52,859 nt of DNA from Alkalibaculum bacchi (GTDB taxonomy: Bacteria; Bacillota; Clostridia; Eubacteriales; Alkalibacteraceae). The notes beneath the pieces were generated by a model. That model was not told where the DNA came from, ran no database searches, and was given only the letters and a program-made list of their open reading frames with translations. Shown one piece after another: positions 23,507 to 31,815 of the stretch. Location: assembly GCF_937875145.1 (NCBI RefSeq), contig NZ_CALNCS010000107.1, forward strand, positions 1-52,859. The letters are read 5' to 3'. How positions within the stretch are numbered: the first letter of the stretch is position 1; each line of letters starts with the position of its first letter. The position numbers and the translations under genes were made by a program.

Positions 23507-25255
23507 TTATTCGTTAATCACTTTAAACAAATCAATAGCTGCCTTTTCAGGGCCGGATTTTTCCTTTCCTTGGATCCCTAGTTGAGTTTTTAATTGGCCT
23601 ACAAATATACCTGTTTCAAAGGCCTTTGTAAAAAATTTTTCGATGAGAGGATCGCAAAGATCTTGTTTTTGTTGTGGACCAAAGGGATTAGCAAAATAGG
23701 AAGTAGTTAATCCTGTTTCGGTAGTCGTTCCCTTAGACATTCTTCTACCGGCTTTAAATACTTCTATGGCCTCTTGTACGGTTTTAAAACGGTCTATACA
23801 AGACTCATCTTCTTTTACCTTAGTGTAATTATTTGCATAGAGCAAAATATCTACAGGAAGCCCTTGCATAATATCTTTATAGGTAGCTACAGGATTGATT
23901 AATCGAGCATTGATTTTATCTGGATTCATAAAGATAGATCGGTCTAGCTCTTTAAAAGCATAACCTGTATCCAAGTCATCAAGTCGAACAAAAGCACCAA
24001 TTTCTGTTCCATAGGCTACAATTTTATTTTCTTTGCGGCCAATATGAAATGTACCCATATCATCAAAAATAATCGTCAAGTCACTTATATAATCTTCAGA
24101 TAAGCTTCTAAAAGCTTCAATGCTCTCACTTTTTCCTGCACCGCTATCGCCGACGATGACAATATTTGAACTCTTGCCATTTTTCATTACAATATTGACC
24201 ATAGCACCATGAATAGGTAGATTTCCTCTTCTTAGTTGTAAGATATTGTGTAAAGTAAGGCTCATCTTTTTTAAATAGCCAAAATAATCGTATTTCTCAT
24301 TTAAGGTTACAAATCCAACCATCATTTGATTCACTTCGTCTACGTAAAACACATCTTTAGGTTCTCGGTTAGGGTCGTGACCTCCATAAACGTAAAGTAA
24401 ATCGGGTTTGCGTCCAGCAATTTCTTGCTCTGTAGCCATCTGAAATAAATTAGAGAGAGAAACTCCTTGAGTTAAAAAATCTCGGTGTATAAAAATATAA
24501 GCTAGCAAGTTCCCTATTTTTGCTGGATAACAGAAAAAGTGATCTGTATTAATTCCAGCTCGACGGATAGGATTTGTAAACACTTCTGTAAAAAAACCAT
24601 CACGAGTATTTCGCTTTGGATAAGTGATAAAGGGCGTTTCCATAACGATGTTTTTAATAAAGGGTATATCTTTTAAAATCACGTATTCTCGAGGGATGGG
24701 CCAAATGCTTTGACCAACGATCAGGCCTACATTTGTACCAGCTGGAACTTGGCGGTAAACGCTAGGAGTAGTCATAGACAAATTGTTTGTAATCTTTCGA
24801 TACATATTGAGAATAAGCTCATCAAATTTTTGTTTTGATTCTATAAAATTGATGTTTTGTAAACCTTCTGTTCCCTTTTCTTCCTGAATAATACAATACC
24901 TTTCAATACTTCTCCAGTACTTATAAACAGCTTCAATTAAATGTCTGAATTTTTCTTTATGTTCATATAAAACAGAAAACTCAGGGAAAGACTCAGAAAT
25001 CTCTTTTGAAGTCATAATAGTAAGAAGCTTCGTGATTTTTGTAATTGCAAAGATTTGTCTCTCAAGATCATTTTTTTGCAAGGTCTCACTTATAAGGCGA
25101 TATATCCGATTAGGTTGTTCCTTATTCTTTTTTAAGAAGTGCTCTAAAACACCTCTAAAGGCATCGCTATTTAGGACTTGCTCTTCCGTGCGGCAATATT
25201 TCATGGAGAAATTTAATAGAATTTTATCATTGCTAATAGACCACTCTTTCTTCAT
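23507..25255 (-). CDS. PEP carboxykinase/HPr-kinase-like P-loop protein
   Basis: 582 residues. The C-terminal half has the PEPCK-type nucleotide site: GDSGAGKSES (residues 369-378), IFDDMG (396-401), then RLDDLDTGYAFKELDRSIF and INPVATYKDIM. The N-terminal half is mainly helical with no clear domain. Classical ATP-PEPCK signatures for oxaloacetate binding are not evident to me, so it may be a kinase or regulatory relative rather than a gluconeogenic enzyme. Similar proteins are annotated as phosphoenolpyruvate carboxykinase in Clostridia. Single gene, convergent with the CooT-like gene. Confidence 0.65.
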   Translation of the reverse strand: MKKEWSISNDKILLNFSMKYCRTEEQVLNSDAFRGVLEHFLKKNKEQPNRIYRLISETLQKNDLERQIFAITKITKLLTIMTSKEISESFPEFSVLYEHKEKFRHLIEAVYKYWRSIERYCIIQEEKGTEGLQNINFIESKQKFDELILNMYRKITNNLSMTTPSVYRQVPAGTNVGLIVGQSIWPIPREYVILKDIPFIKNIVMETPFITYPKRNTRDGFFTEVFTNPIRRAGINTDHFFCYPAKIGNLLAYIFIHRDFLTQGVSLSNLFQMATEQEIAGRKPDLLYVYGGHDPNREPKDVFYVDEVNQMMVGFVTLNEKYDYFGYLKKMSLTLHNILQLRRGNLPIHGAMVNIVMKNGKSSNIVIVGDSGAGKSESIEAFRSLSEDYISDLTIIFDDMGTFHIGRKENKIVAYGTEIGAFVRLDDLDTGYAFKELDRSIFMNPDKINARLINPVATYKDIMQGLPVDILLYANNYTKVKEDESCIDRFKTVQEAIEVFKAGRRMSKGTTTETGLTTSYFANPFGPQQKQDLCDPLIEKFFTKAFETGIFVGQLKTQLGIQGKEKSGPEKAAIDLFKVINE

Positions 25256-25511
25256 GTAAACCTTCCTTTATATATCTACTTTAATCTATGGCATAAAATG
25301 AGTACCTTATATAATATCATATATTTTTTTAATTAGACCCAAATTTTACATCTGTAGACTCTATTATAAATATTATTCTTGTCTACAAAAAGTCAAGATT
25401 TTATGAATAAAATAAAATATGTAACAATATAATGTTTAATAGGTAAAGAATATGTAAAAATACTGCAGATAAGAAATCGAGATGTTTAATTAATTTGAGG
25501 AGGTAAGAATA

Positions 25512-26525
25512 GTGAACCTAGAATGCATTAGGTTTTTCTTTATCAGAAAAAAAATGATCTTCATAGGAGTTGCTCTTTTTGTTTTGGCAGCTGTGCTTGC
25601 TCTAATATTTTCGTATCGGCAGGTAATCATAGAGGTAGACAATCAAAAAGTACAATATGCATATAATGGAAATAAAACCGTAGCCGAAGTGCTAAAAGCA
25701 AATCAAATCACAGTTAAAGAAGAAGACATCGTAAAGCCTGCAAGAAATGAAGTGTTAAAAGACGGATCGGTTATAAATATTGACCGAGCTATACCTGTCC
25801 GTATTTTCGTTGAAGGTGAGTACAGAGAAATATACACTACACAAAAGGAAGTTGCAAAAATTTTAGAAGATGCAAATGTTGTCATAGAAGACCATGATAT
25901 TGTCAAGCCCGCATTATACGCAAGCGTCAATAGAGGCGATAATATACATGTGACGAGAGTAGATGAAAAGTTCGATACCACAGAAATCGTAATTAAATAC
26001 GAAAAAATCGTAAAAGAAAATAATTCTTTAGAGGAAGGACAATTTAAAATTGTCCAAAAGGGAGTAGATGGATTAAAGACCATTGTGGAAAAGGCCACCT
26101 ATCACGATGGAGTAGAATTTAACAGGGAAGTAGTAGATGAAAAAACTCTTGATCCCGTTGATGAAATCAAAGAAGTAGGTAAAAGGGCAAAATTAGTGGC
26201 AAATAGATCTTCAACAAACACTCCTGTAAAAGGAAGAACCATAACAATTGAAGCCACTGGATATTGTTCTTGTCATAAATGCTGTGGTCCATATGATGGA
26301 AGCACTACAGCATCAGGCATCTCTCCAGCAGAAGGAAGAACTGTTGCTGCTTCTAAGAATTATTCTTTTGGAACAAAAGTATACATTCCTTACTTTAGCA
26401 ATACCTTTGTCGTAGAAGATCGAGGAGGAGCTATTCAAGGAAATCGAATCGATATTTACTTTAGCAGCCATCAAGAAGCTCTCCGGTTTGGAAGAAGAAC
26501 TTTAGAGGCGACGATAGTTAACTAG
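25512..26525 (+). CDS. YabE-like G5/3D-domain cell-wall protein
   Basis: 337 residues from a GTG after AGGAGG. One N-terminal membrane anchor (MIFIGVALFVLAAVLALIF, about residues 15-33), two DUF348 repeats (YAYNGNKTVAEVLKANQI and the later IYTTQKEVAKILEDANV), a G5 domain (EIVIKYEKIVKENNSLEEGQ...), and a C-terminal 3D domain with Cys pair CSCHKCCGPYDG, TASGI and the catalytic Asp pair VVEDRGGAIQGNRIDIYF. This is the arrangement of YabE/RpfB-like muralytic proteins active during growth resumption or germination. Monocistronic. Confidence 0.92.
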   Translation: MNLECIRFFFIRKKMIFIGVALFVLAAVLALIFSYRQVIIEVDNQKVQYAYNGNKTVAEVLKANQITVKEEDIVKPARNEVLKDGSVINIDRAIPVRIFVEGEYREIYTTQKEVAKILEDANVVIEDHDIVKPALYASVNRGDNIHVTRVDEKFDTTEIVIKYEKIVKENNSLEEGQFKIVQKGVDGLKTIVEKATYHDGVEFNREVVDEKTLDPVDEIKEVGKRAKLVANRSSTNTPVKGRTITIEATGYCSCHKCCGPYDGSTTASGISPAEGRTVAASKNYSFGTKVYIPYFSNTFVVEDRGGAIQGNRIDIYFSSHQEALRFGRRTLEATIVN

Positions 26526-26567
26526 GTTGTAGTTTTATGAATGGTTTTGAGATTAAAGAGCTATTAC

Positions 26568-26607
26568 TTAACAATGGTTCAGCTTCTGTTTAACGATTGT
26601 TAGAACC
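26568..26607. repeat. 11-base tandem words after yabE
   Basis: TTAACAATGGT, TCAGCTTCTGT, TTAACGATTGT, TAGAACC in 11-base steps. Same family as 28541, 29846, 37938 and 39257. Confidence 0.6.
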
Positions 26608-26701
26608 TATTGGTCTGAAAAAGAATTTTAAATCAAAAAATATGTTTAACTAAAAAGATATCGGGTATATAAGAAATACAAGGATAGGAAATAAAGCAAC
26701 T

Positions 26702-27033
26702 GTGGTTTGTTTTATAAGCAAATTGTATAGGGAAATGATCAATAGGGAATGTATTAACCTCCTAGTGATATAGGAGCCTACTCTATGACAGGTTTTTACC
26801 TGATGATATAGATTGGCAACTAAGGATGACGACAATGCTATCTAAAACTTAGCTTGCAAATCGAATCCGATTCAATGGTATTCCCTATATGAAAAGCTTA
26901 TAAGAAAATCACCCTTAAAAAGCCTAGACCTTGTAAATACTAGCCATAGGAAAGGAAAATTACATGACGAGTGAGTACGAGATATAAGGGATGTATTACG
27001 AAATACATGTAATCATCCCTTATATCATTTTTT
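26702..27033 (+). ncRNA. Candidate structured non-coding RNA with terminator
   Basis: A long-range helix is visible: GTGGTTT (26702-26708), TTATAAGC (26712-26719) and TATAGGGAA (26726-26734) pair in order with AAATCAC (26906-26912), GCTTATAA (26896-26903) and TTCCCTATA (26881-26889). Inside are local hairpins such as CTCCTA/TAGGAG and CAGGT-TTTT-ACCTG. A second segment, ATAGGGAAT (26742-26750), competes for the same 3' partner, suggesting two conformations. The 3' end is a strong terminator (GATATAAGGGATG paired with CATCCCTTATATC, then T6, 26981-27033). No open frame fits. It lacks the tmRNA tRNA-like ends and the RNase P GAGGAAAGTCC box. Promoter uncertain: TTTAAC...TATAAG near 26645-26673. 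Confidence 0.55.
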
Positions 27034-27127
27034 GTTTATAGTAAAAAACGGGGTAAAACTCGGGAAAGCTCTTGATTTTTTTGAAAAAAAGGAGTACAGT
27101 AATTAATGTATTCTTTCTAGACACTAT

Positions 27128-27202
27128 TGGGGCGTCGCCAAGCGGTAAGGCAATGGACTCTGACTCCATCATTCGTAGGTTCGAATCCTACCGCCTCAGC
27201 CA
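27128..27202 (+). tRNA. tRNA-Gln, anticodon CUG
   Basis: 75 bases with all four stems: acceptor TGGGGCG/CGCCTCA, D arm GCCAAGCGGTAAGGC, anticodon arm ATGGA-CTCTGAC-TCCAT with anticodon CTG, T arm GTAGGTTCGAATCCTAC, and an encoded CCA end after discriminator G. A single tRNA gene, placed about 95 bases after the terminator of the upstream candidate RNA. Confidence 0.95.
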
Positions 27203-27287
27203 TAAATTAAATCAAAATGTAGCACCTACTATTAGAGTGGGTGCTTTTTGTATTAAGAAATATATGAACAGAAAGCTTTATAGGTTA

Positions 27288-27535
27288 GCTGGGAAAAACC
27301 TCAAAAGCTGAATGCTGACAGCGGAAAGCGGAACTTTAAAGGCAATGTTGAATTAAAAATTTATAATGAAAAAATAGTTAATCGGGAAAACCAATTGAAC
27401 AATGAAAAATGAACACTGAACATTGAACAGTACAAATATACGACTACATATTTAGCTTTTATACTGTAAACTGTTCATTGTTCGATATTCATTGTTCACT
27501 GCGACGTAAGTCGTATATTTGACCACCTTACCACC
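27288..27535. repeat. Composite spacer repeat with inverted heptamer arrays, second full copy
   Basis: GGGAAAAACC, GCTGAATGCTGACAGCGGAA, then five GAACAAT-type heptamers at 27397-27431, a core ending in CTGTAAAC, four complementary heptamers (TGTTCAT, TGTTCGA, TATTCAT, TGTTCAC) at 27472-27499, and ACTGCGACGTAAGTCG with TATTTGACCACCTTACCACC. It is the inverted counterpart of 597-756. Confidence 0.8.
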
Positions 27536-27610
27536 TCTTATCTCCTGTTCCACATTTCCTTATATCCGAATACAATAATATGGCACAAAAAACTATTGGA
27601 GGTGCTTTTT

Positions 27611-28309
27611 ATGGAATTTAGAATGATTCCTCCTGGACAGCATGTACTACCGCCATTGCCTTATTCTTATGATGCTTTGGAACCGGTATTAGGTCAGGAG
27701 ACTCTTAGGATTCATCATGATAAACATCATAAATCTTATGTAGATGGTTTAAATAATGCAGAAATTAATTTAGTAGAAGCTAGAGAAAATGGGGATTATA
27801 ATTTAATTAAATATTGGGAAAACGAGCTAGCCTTTAATGGCTCTGGTCATATCTTGCATAGCATTTACTGGACGATTATGGCTCCTTTAGGAGCAGCAAG
27901 ACAGGTAGGAGTTCAAACCTTAAATCAAATCAATATGTACTTTGGTAGCTTTCAAAAGTTTAAAGATCAATTTATAAGTGCATCTGATAAAGTAGAAGGG
28001 TCAGGATGGGGCGTTTTATCTTGGCAACCAACTTGGAATCGATTAGAGATCTTACAAGCTGGAAAGCATCAAAATCTCACTCAATGGAGTGGTATTCCTA
28101 TACTAGTTTGTGATGTGTGGGAACACGCTTATTATTTAAATTATCAAAACAAGAGAAGAGATTACATTGAAGCCTGGTGGGATTTAATCGATTGGCAAGA
28201 AGTAGAAAGACGTTTACTTTACGCTATGAAGGGTCAAGTGCCGTTAACTCGTGAAAAGGAAAAGGCATATAATCAAAGTGTTCGCTCCTTTCATCCATAT
28301 CTAGGATGA
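27611..28309 (+). CDS. Fe/Mn-family superoxide dismutase
   Basis: 232 residues; ATG chosen after GGAGGTG. N-terminal PPGQHVLPPLPYSYDALEP, then ligands His35 (IHHDKHHKSYV), His83 (GHILHSIYW), Asp168 and His172 (CDVWEHAYYLNY), all present. Converts superoxide to oxygen and peroxide in the cytoplasm; iron versus manganese cannot be decided here. A C-terminal extension of about 20 residues passes the usual end. Its metal-less paralogue is at 12646-13278. Confidence 0.93.
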   Translation: MEFRMIPPGQHVLPPLPYSYDALEPVLGQETLRIHHDKHHKSYVDGLNNAEINLVEARENGDYNLIKYWENELAFNGSGHILHSIYWTIMAPLGAARQVGVQTLNQINMYFGSFQKFKDQFISASDKVEGSGWGVLSWQPTWNRLEILQAGKHQNLTQWSGIPILVCDVWEHAYYLNYQNKRRDYIEAWWDLIDWQEVERRLLYAMKGQVPLTREKEKAYNQSVRSFHPYLG

Positions 28310-28330
28310 ATATGTGGTTAAACTTTATAG

Positions 28331-28349
28331 AAGCGCTTCGGCGCTTTTT
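28331..28349 (+). terminator. Terminator after sod
   Basis: AAGCGC-TTCG-GCGCTT followed by TTTATTT; a UUCG tetraloop hairpin. Confidence 0.75.
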
Positions 28350-28540
28350 ATTTGCATTAGTGAAGTTTGATGTAATATTTTTATCATTTAATCTTAGAGG
28401 TGCAGCGGAAAGCTAAATGTGCAATGGGGAACTCTTAAGTTGGTATGTTGGAAAAGTCACTAAGACTCTGAAAGGAGCATCTTGGAGCGTAGGGTAGGAT
28501 TTTAATACCTCCACAGCCAGTCTCAGCAATTATTCCTATC

Positions 28541-28577
28541 ATTCAACAATAGTTGGACAACTGTTCAATTATTGTTC
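28541..28577. repeat. 11-base tandem words before pepT
   Basis: ATTCAACAATA, GTTGGACAACT, GTTCAATTATT, GTTCC. The spacer from 28355 also contains a GCGGAAAGCTAAATG word and a degenerate GGAGCGTAGGGTAGGAT motif. Confidence 0.6.
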
Positions 28578-28624
28578 CTACAAATTATGGTATACTAATA
28601 CCAAAAGAAAAAGGAGATATAAAA

Positions 28625-29854
28625 ATGGATAAAATCGTTGAGAGATTTTTAAAGTATGTAAAGATACACACCACCTCTGATTCAGAATCCAATTCACATC
28701 CTAGCACATCTTGTCAACTTGATTTAGCGAAGGTGTTAGTGGAGGAATTAAAGGAATTAGGCTTACAAGAGATTTCTTTAGATGAAAATGGATACGTTAT
28801 GGCAACTTTGCCTTCTAATAGAGGAGAAGAAGTGCCTACTATTGGATTTATTGCTCATATGGACACAAGCCCAGATATGTCTGGAGAAAATGTTAATCCG
28901 CAAATCGTTTCTAACTATGATGGCAAAGAGATCTTATTAAATGAAGAAAAGCAAATTATCTTATCTCCAAAGGATTTTCCAGAATTAAAGGAGTATATAG
29001 GGCAAACTTTAATTACTACAGATGGGAATACTTTGTTAGGGGCTGATGATAAAGCAGGAATAGCTGAAATCCTTACTGCTATAGAATACCTTATAGATCA
29101 CCCTGAAATTCCACATGGAGTTATTAAAGTGGGATTTACTCCTGATGAAGAAATCGGAAAGGGAGCGGATTTATTTGATGTAAAGAAATTTGGTGCAGAT
29201 TTTGCATATACAGTAGATGGCGGGGAAGTAGGAGAGTTGGAATACGAAAATTTCAATGCTGCTGGGGCAAAAATAAAAATTCAAGGGAGAAATGTTCATC
29301 CAGGTAGTGCTAAAAATAAGATGATCAACTCTATTGAAATTGGAATGGAAATTAATAGCTTACTACCAGAAAATCAAAAACCTCAGTATACAGAAGATTA
29401 CGAAGGCTTTTTTCATTTAACGGATTTTAGAGGTAGTGTAGAAGAAACAGAAATGTACTATATTATTAGAGACCACAATAGAGAGTTATTTGAAGAAAAA
29501 AAGAAACTCTTATCAAAAATTGTTGGCTTAGTAAATATAAAGTACGGAGATCATCTCATTGAATTAGATATTAGAGATCAATACTACAATATGAAAGAAA
29601 AAATCGAACCCGTTATAGAGATTGTAGACTTAGCAAAAGAGGCTATGGAAAAAGTGCATATTGAGCCTAAAATTCAACCAATCCGAGGAGGAACAGATGG
29701 AGCTAGATTGTCCTTTGAAGAATTACCGTGTCCAAATATCTTTACAGGTGGACACAATTTTCATGGAAGATTTGAATACATTCCAGTAGAGTCTATGAAA
29801 AAGGCAGTGGAGGTTATTGTTAAGATAGCAGAGCTAAATGCTAGTGAACGGTAG
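28625..29854 (+). CDS. pepT: Peptidase T (tripeptidase)
   Basis: 409 residues, start at the ATG after AAAGGAGATAT. M20 metallopeptidase that trims N-terminal residues from tripeptides. Zinc-site motifs: GFIAHMDTSPDM, GNTLLGADDKAGIAEI, FTPDEEIGKGAD, TVDGGEVGELEYENFNAA, and the C-terminal PIRGGTDGARLS and NIFTGGHNFHGRFEY. Cytosolic. The last two codons and the stop fall inside an 11-base repeat array. Confidence 0.96.
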   Translation: MDKIVERFLKYVKIHTTSDSESNSHPSTSCQLDLAKVLVEELKELGLQEISLDENGYVMATLPSNRGEEVPTIGFIAHMDTSPDMSGENVNPQIVSNYDGKEILLNEEKQIILSPKDFPELKEYIGQTLITTDGNTLLGADDKAGIAEILTAIEYLIDHPEIPHGVIKVGFTPDEEIGKGADLFDVKKFGADFAYTVDGGEVGELEYENFNAAGAKIKIQGRNVHPGSAKNKMINSIEIGMEINSLLPENQKPQYTEDYEGFFHLTDFRGSVEETEMYYIIRDHNRELFEEKKKLLSKIVGLVNIKYGDHLIELDIRDQYYNMKEKIEPVIEIVDLAKEAMEKVHIEPKIQPIRGGTDGARLSFEELPCPNIFTGGHNFHGRFEYIPVESMKKAVEVIVKIAELNASER

Positions 29855-29905
29855 CCGAGCAATGGTTGAACAATAGTGAAACGATGGTTAAACAATTGTT
29901 CAAGG
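29846..29905. repeat. 11-base tandem array overlapping the pepT stop codon
   Basis: Five units in register: GAACGGTAGCC, GAGCAATGGTT, GAACAATAGTG, AAACGATGGTT, AAACAATTGTT, then CAAGG. The first unit supplies the last codons and stop of pepT. Confidence 0.75.
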
Positions 29906-30003
29906 ATTGGAAAGTCTTCAGAGGCTGGCTTCGTGGGTCTTAAGATCCGACCCTGGGCTCTAGGAGGACTCTTTATCGAATATATTCAAAGGACATGAAA
30001 TCC

Positions 30004-30032
30004 TTGTATTAACACAAATATTATGTTATCAT
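30004..30032 (+). promoter_or_regulatory. Promoter of the lysine riboswitch transcript
   Basis: TTGTAT (30004-30009), 17-base spacer, TATCAT (30027-30032), about 20 bases before the aptamer. The stretch 29906-30003 shows only diverged spacer words. Confidence 0.6.
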
Positions 30033-30049
30033 AGAAACAATTTAATAAA

Positions 30050-30235
30050 AGCTTCATGATAGAGGCGTGCTTGACAAGAGTATTTAAGTGGAGGCTGTAG
30101 AGGGTCGATAAAGCTTAAAGAAAGGGGAGAGCACCGAAGAAATAAGTAGTCTCTACTGCTTATTTCTGGGCACAAGGTGAATAACTTTGTGACTGTCACC
30201 GATTGCAGGTGGAGTGCTATCTTGTTTGATTTCGG
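30050..30235 (+). promoter_or_regulatory. Lysine riboswitch (L box) aptamer
   Basis: Conserved L-box blocks in order: GATAGAGGCGTGC, ACAAGAGTA, AAAGGGGAGAGCACCGAAG, a long stem AAATAAGTAG/CTGCTTATTTCTGGGCAC, GACTGTCACCG and GGTGGAGTGCTATCT; the ends GATAG and CTATC close the P1 helix. In Bacillus lysC the same blocks bind L-lysine and lower expression. Here the aptamer precedes a terminator and then a flavoprotein and permease instead of a biosynthetic gene. Confidence 0.92.
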
Positions 30236-30252
30236 GATATTCATAACTAGAA

Positions 30253-30285
30253 AACAGGCATTGGTACTTACCAATGCCTGTTTTT
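30253..30285 (+). terminator. Riboswitch terminator
   Basis: AACAGGCATTGGT and ACCAATGCCTGTT are exact complements around ACTT, followed by T5. It forms the expression platform: lysine binding should favour it and stop transcription before the downstream genes. Confidence 0.88.
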
Positions 30286-30375
30286 GTCGTTTAATAGCAA
30301 AGCGAAACCCTCTATATTGAGAAAGTTCTTATTCAAGTGCAAATAATCAAAGGTAACGGTCACTACTAGTGACCT

Positions 30376-30432
30376 GAAGGTTTTACATAGAACTTACAAC
30401 TTAGAACTAAAGCGCCAAAGGCGCTTATTATT
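30376..30432. repeat. Heptamers and AAAGCGCC hairpin before the flavoprotein gene
   Basis: CATAGAA, CTTACAA, CTTAGAA, CTAAAGC then GCGCC-AAA-GGCGC, between the riboswitch terminator and the next gene. No additional promoter is obvious. Confidence 0.65.
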
Positions 30433-30481
30433 ATGAGGTTCAAAAGATATTTATAAAAAACAAACAACAGGAGGAAATACA

Positions 30482-31780
30482 TTGACAAAAGTAATTGTAA
30501 TTGGTGGAGGCTGGGCTGGTTGTGCAGCTGCAGTAGGAGCTAAAAAAGTAGGTGCAGAAGTAACCCTTTTAGAGAGAACAGACATGCTCTTAGGGACAGG
30601 ACTTGTTGGCGGAATTATGAGAAATAATGGCCGATTTACTGCAACAGAAGAATTAATTGCTATGGGTGGAGGAGATTTATTTACAATATGTGATAAGACC
30701 GCCAGACATAAAAGTATTGAATTTCCTGGGCATAAACACGCAAGTTTATATGATATTGCATCAACTCACGGAGAGGTTCTCAATCATTTACTTCATTTAG
30801 GTGTTGAAGTCGTCTTTCAAAGAAGAGTAAACAATATTCACATGAAAGAAGACAGAATCCTATCTGTAGAAGATCAAAGGGGTCGCATTTTTGAAGGAGA
30901 TGTATTTGTAGATACAACAGGTACTGCTGGACCTATGAACAATTGTGTAAAATATGGAAACGGCTGCGCAATGTGTATTTTAAGATGTCCTAGCTTTGGT
31001 GGCCGTGTTAGCTTAGCAGGTTTAGCTGGCGTTAAAGAGATGATTGGTAAAAAGGCGAATGGGACAGTGGGTGCTATGAGTGGTTCTTGTAAACTGTATA
31101 AAGAATCATTATCTCAAGAGATACAAGATACATTAAATGAAACGGGAGTAGCTGTTATTCCAGTGCCTGAAAATTTAAAAGAAGATCACCTTGGCGTAAA
31201 AGCATGTCAACAGTATGCGCTGCCAGCCTTTAAAGACAATATCATTTTACTAGATACTGGCCATGCGAAGCTTATGACACCTTTTTATTCACTAGAAAGA
31301 CTTCGCCAAATTCCTGGCTTTGAAAATGCTAGATATGAAGATCCGTATGCAGGTGGTGAGGGGAATTCTATGAGATACATGAGTATGGCTCCAAGAAGCA
31401 ATGCTCTTAAAGTAGACGGGCTAAGCAATTTATTCTGTGCTGGTGAAAAAGCAGGTTTACTTGTTGGGCATACAGAAGCTATTTGCACAGGCGTTTTAGC
31501 TGGACACAATAGCGTGCGTCATGCTTTAGGTATGGAATTACTTGAATTACCAAATAAATTAGCGGTAGGTGACGCTATTTCTTATGTAAAAGAAGCTATG
31601 ACTACAGAAGAAGGCATGGGACAAAAGTTTACATTCTCAGGCTCTGTGTATTTCGAGAGGATGAAAGAGCTACAATTATATTCTACAGATGTACAAGAGA
31701 TTGAGAATCGAGTCCACTATGCAGGTTTATCAAATGTTTTTGAAAATAAAATAGTCGAAGAGAAGCCTCAATTGCGCTAA
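30482..31780 (+). CDS. FAD-dependent oxidoreductase under lysine riboswitch control
   Basis: 432 residues from a TTG with AGGAGG upstream. Rossmann FAD motif at the N-terminus (VIVIGGGWAGCAAAVGAKKVGAEVTLLER without interruption of the GxGxxG/A pattern), VFVDTTGTAG, and a C-terminal FAD segment LFCAGEKAGLLVGHTEAICTG like the GidA/TrmFO group. A Cys cluster, NGCAMCILRCPSFGGR (about residues 160-175), may be a redox or metal site. It is not GidA itself (too short, different signature). The lysine riboswitch upstream and permease downstream suggest a role tied to lysine, but the reaction is unknown. Confidence 0.7.
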   Translation: MTKVIVIGGGWAGCAAAVGAKKVGAEVTLLERTDMLLGTGLVGGIMRNNGRFTATEELIAMGGGDLFTICDKTARHKSIEFPGHKHASLYDIASTHGEVLNHLLHLGVEVVFQRRVNNIHMKEDRILSVEDQRGRIFEGDVFVDTTGTAGPMNNCVKYGNGCAMCILRCPSFGGRVSLAGLAGVKEMIGKKANGTVGAMSGSCKLYKESLSQEIQDTLNETGVAVIPVPENLKEDHLGVKACQQYALPAFKDNIILLDTGHAKLMTPFYSLERLRQIPGFENARYEDPYAGGEGNSMRYMSMAPRSNALKVDGLSNLFCAGEKAGLLVGHTEAICTGVLAGHNSVRHALGMELLELPNKLAVGDAISYVKEAMTTEEGMGQKFTFSGSVYFERMKELQLYSTDVQEIENRVHYAGLSNVFENKIVEEKPQLR

Positions 31781-31815
31781 AATCTCGTACTTGTAAATCA
31801 ATTGGGGAGGCCATT

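Noticed and set aside
26702..27033. RNase P RNA, tmRNA or group II intron
   Set aside because: The GAGGAAAGTCC box, tRNA-like ends and a domain V hairpin are not seen.
27072..27311. 79-codon open frame
   Set aside because: It reads straight through the tRNA-Gln gene and into spacer repeats.
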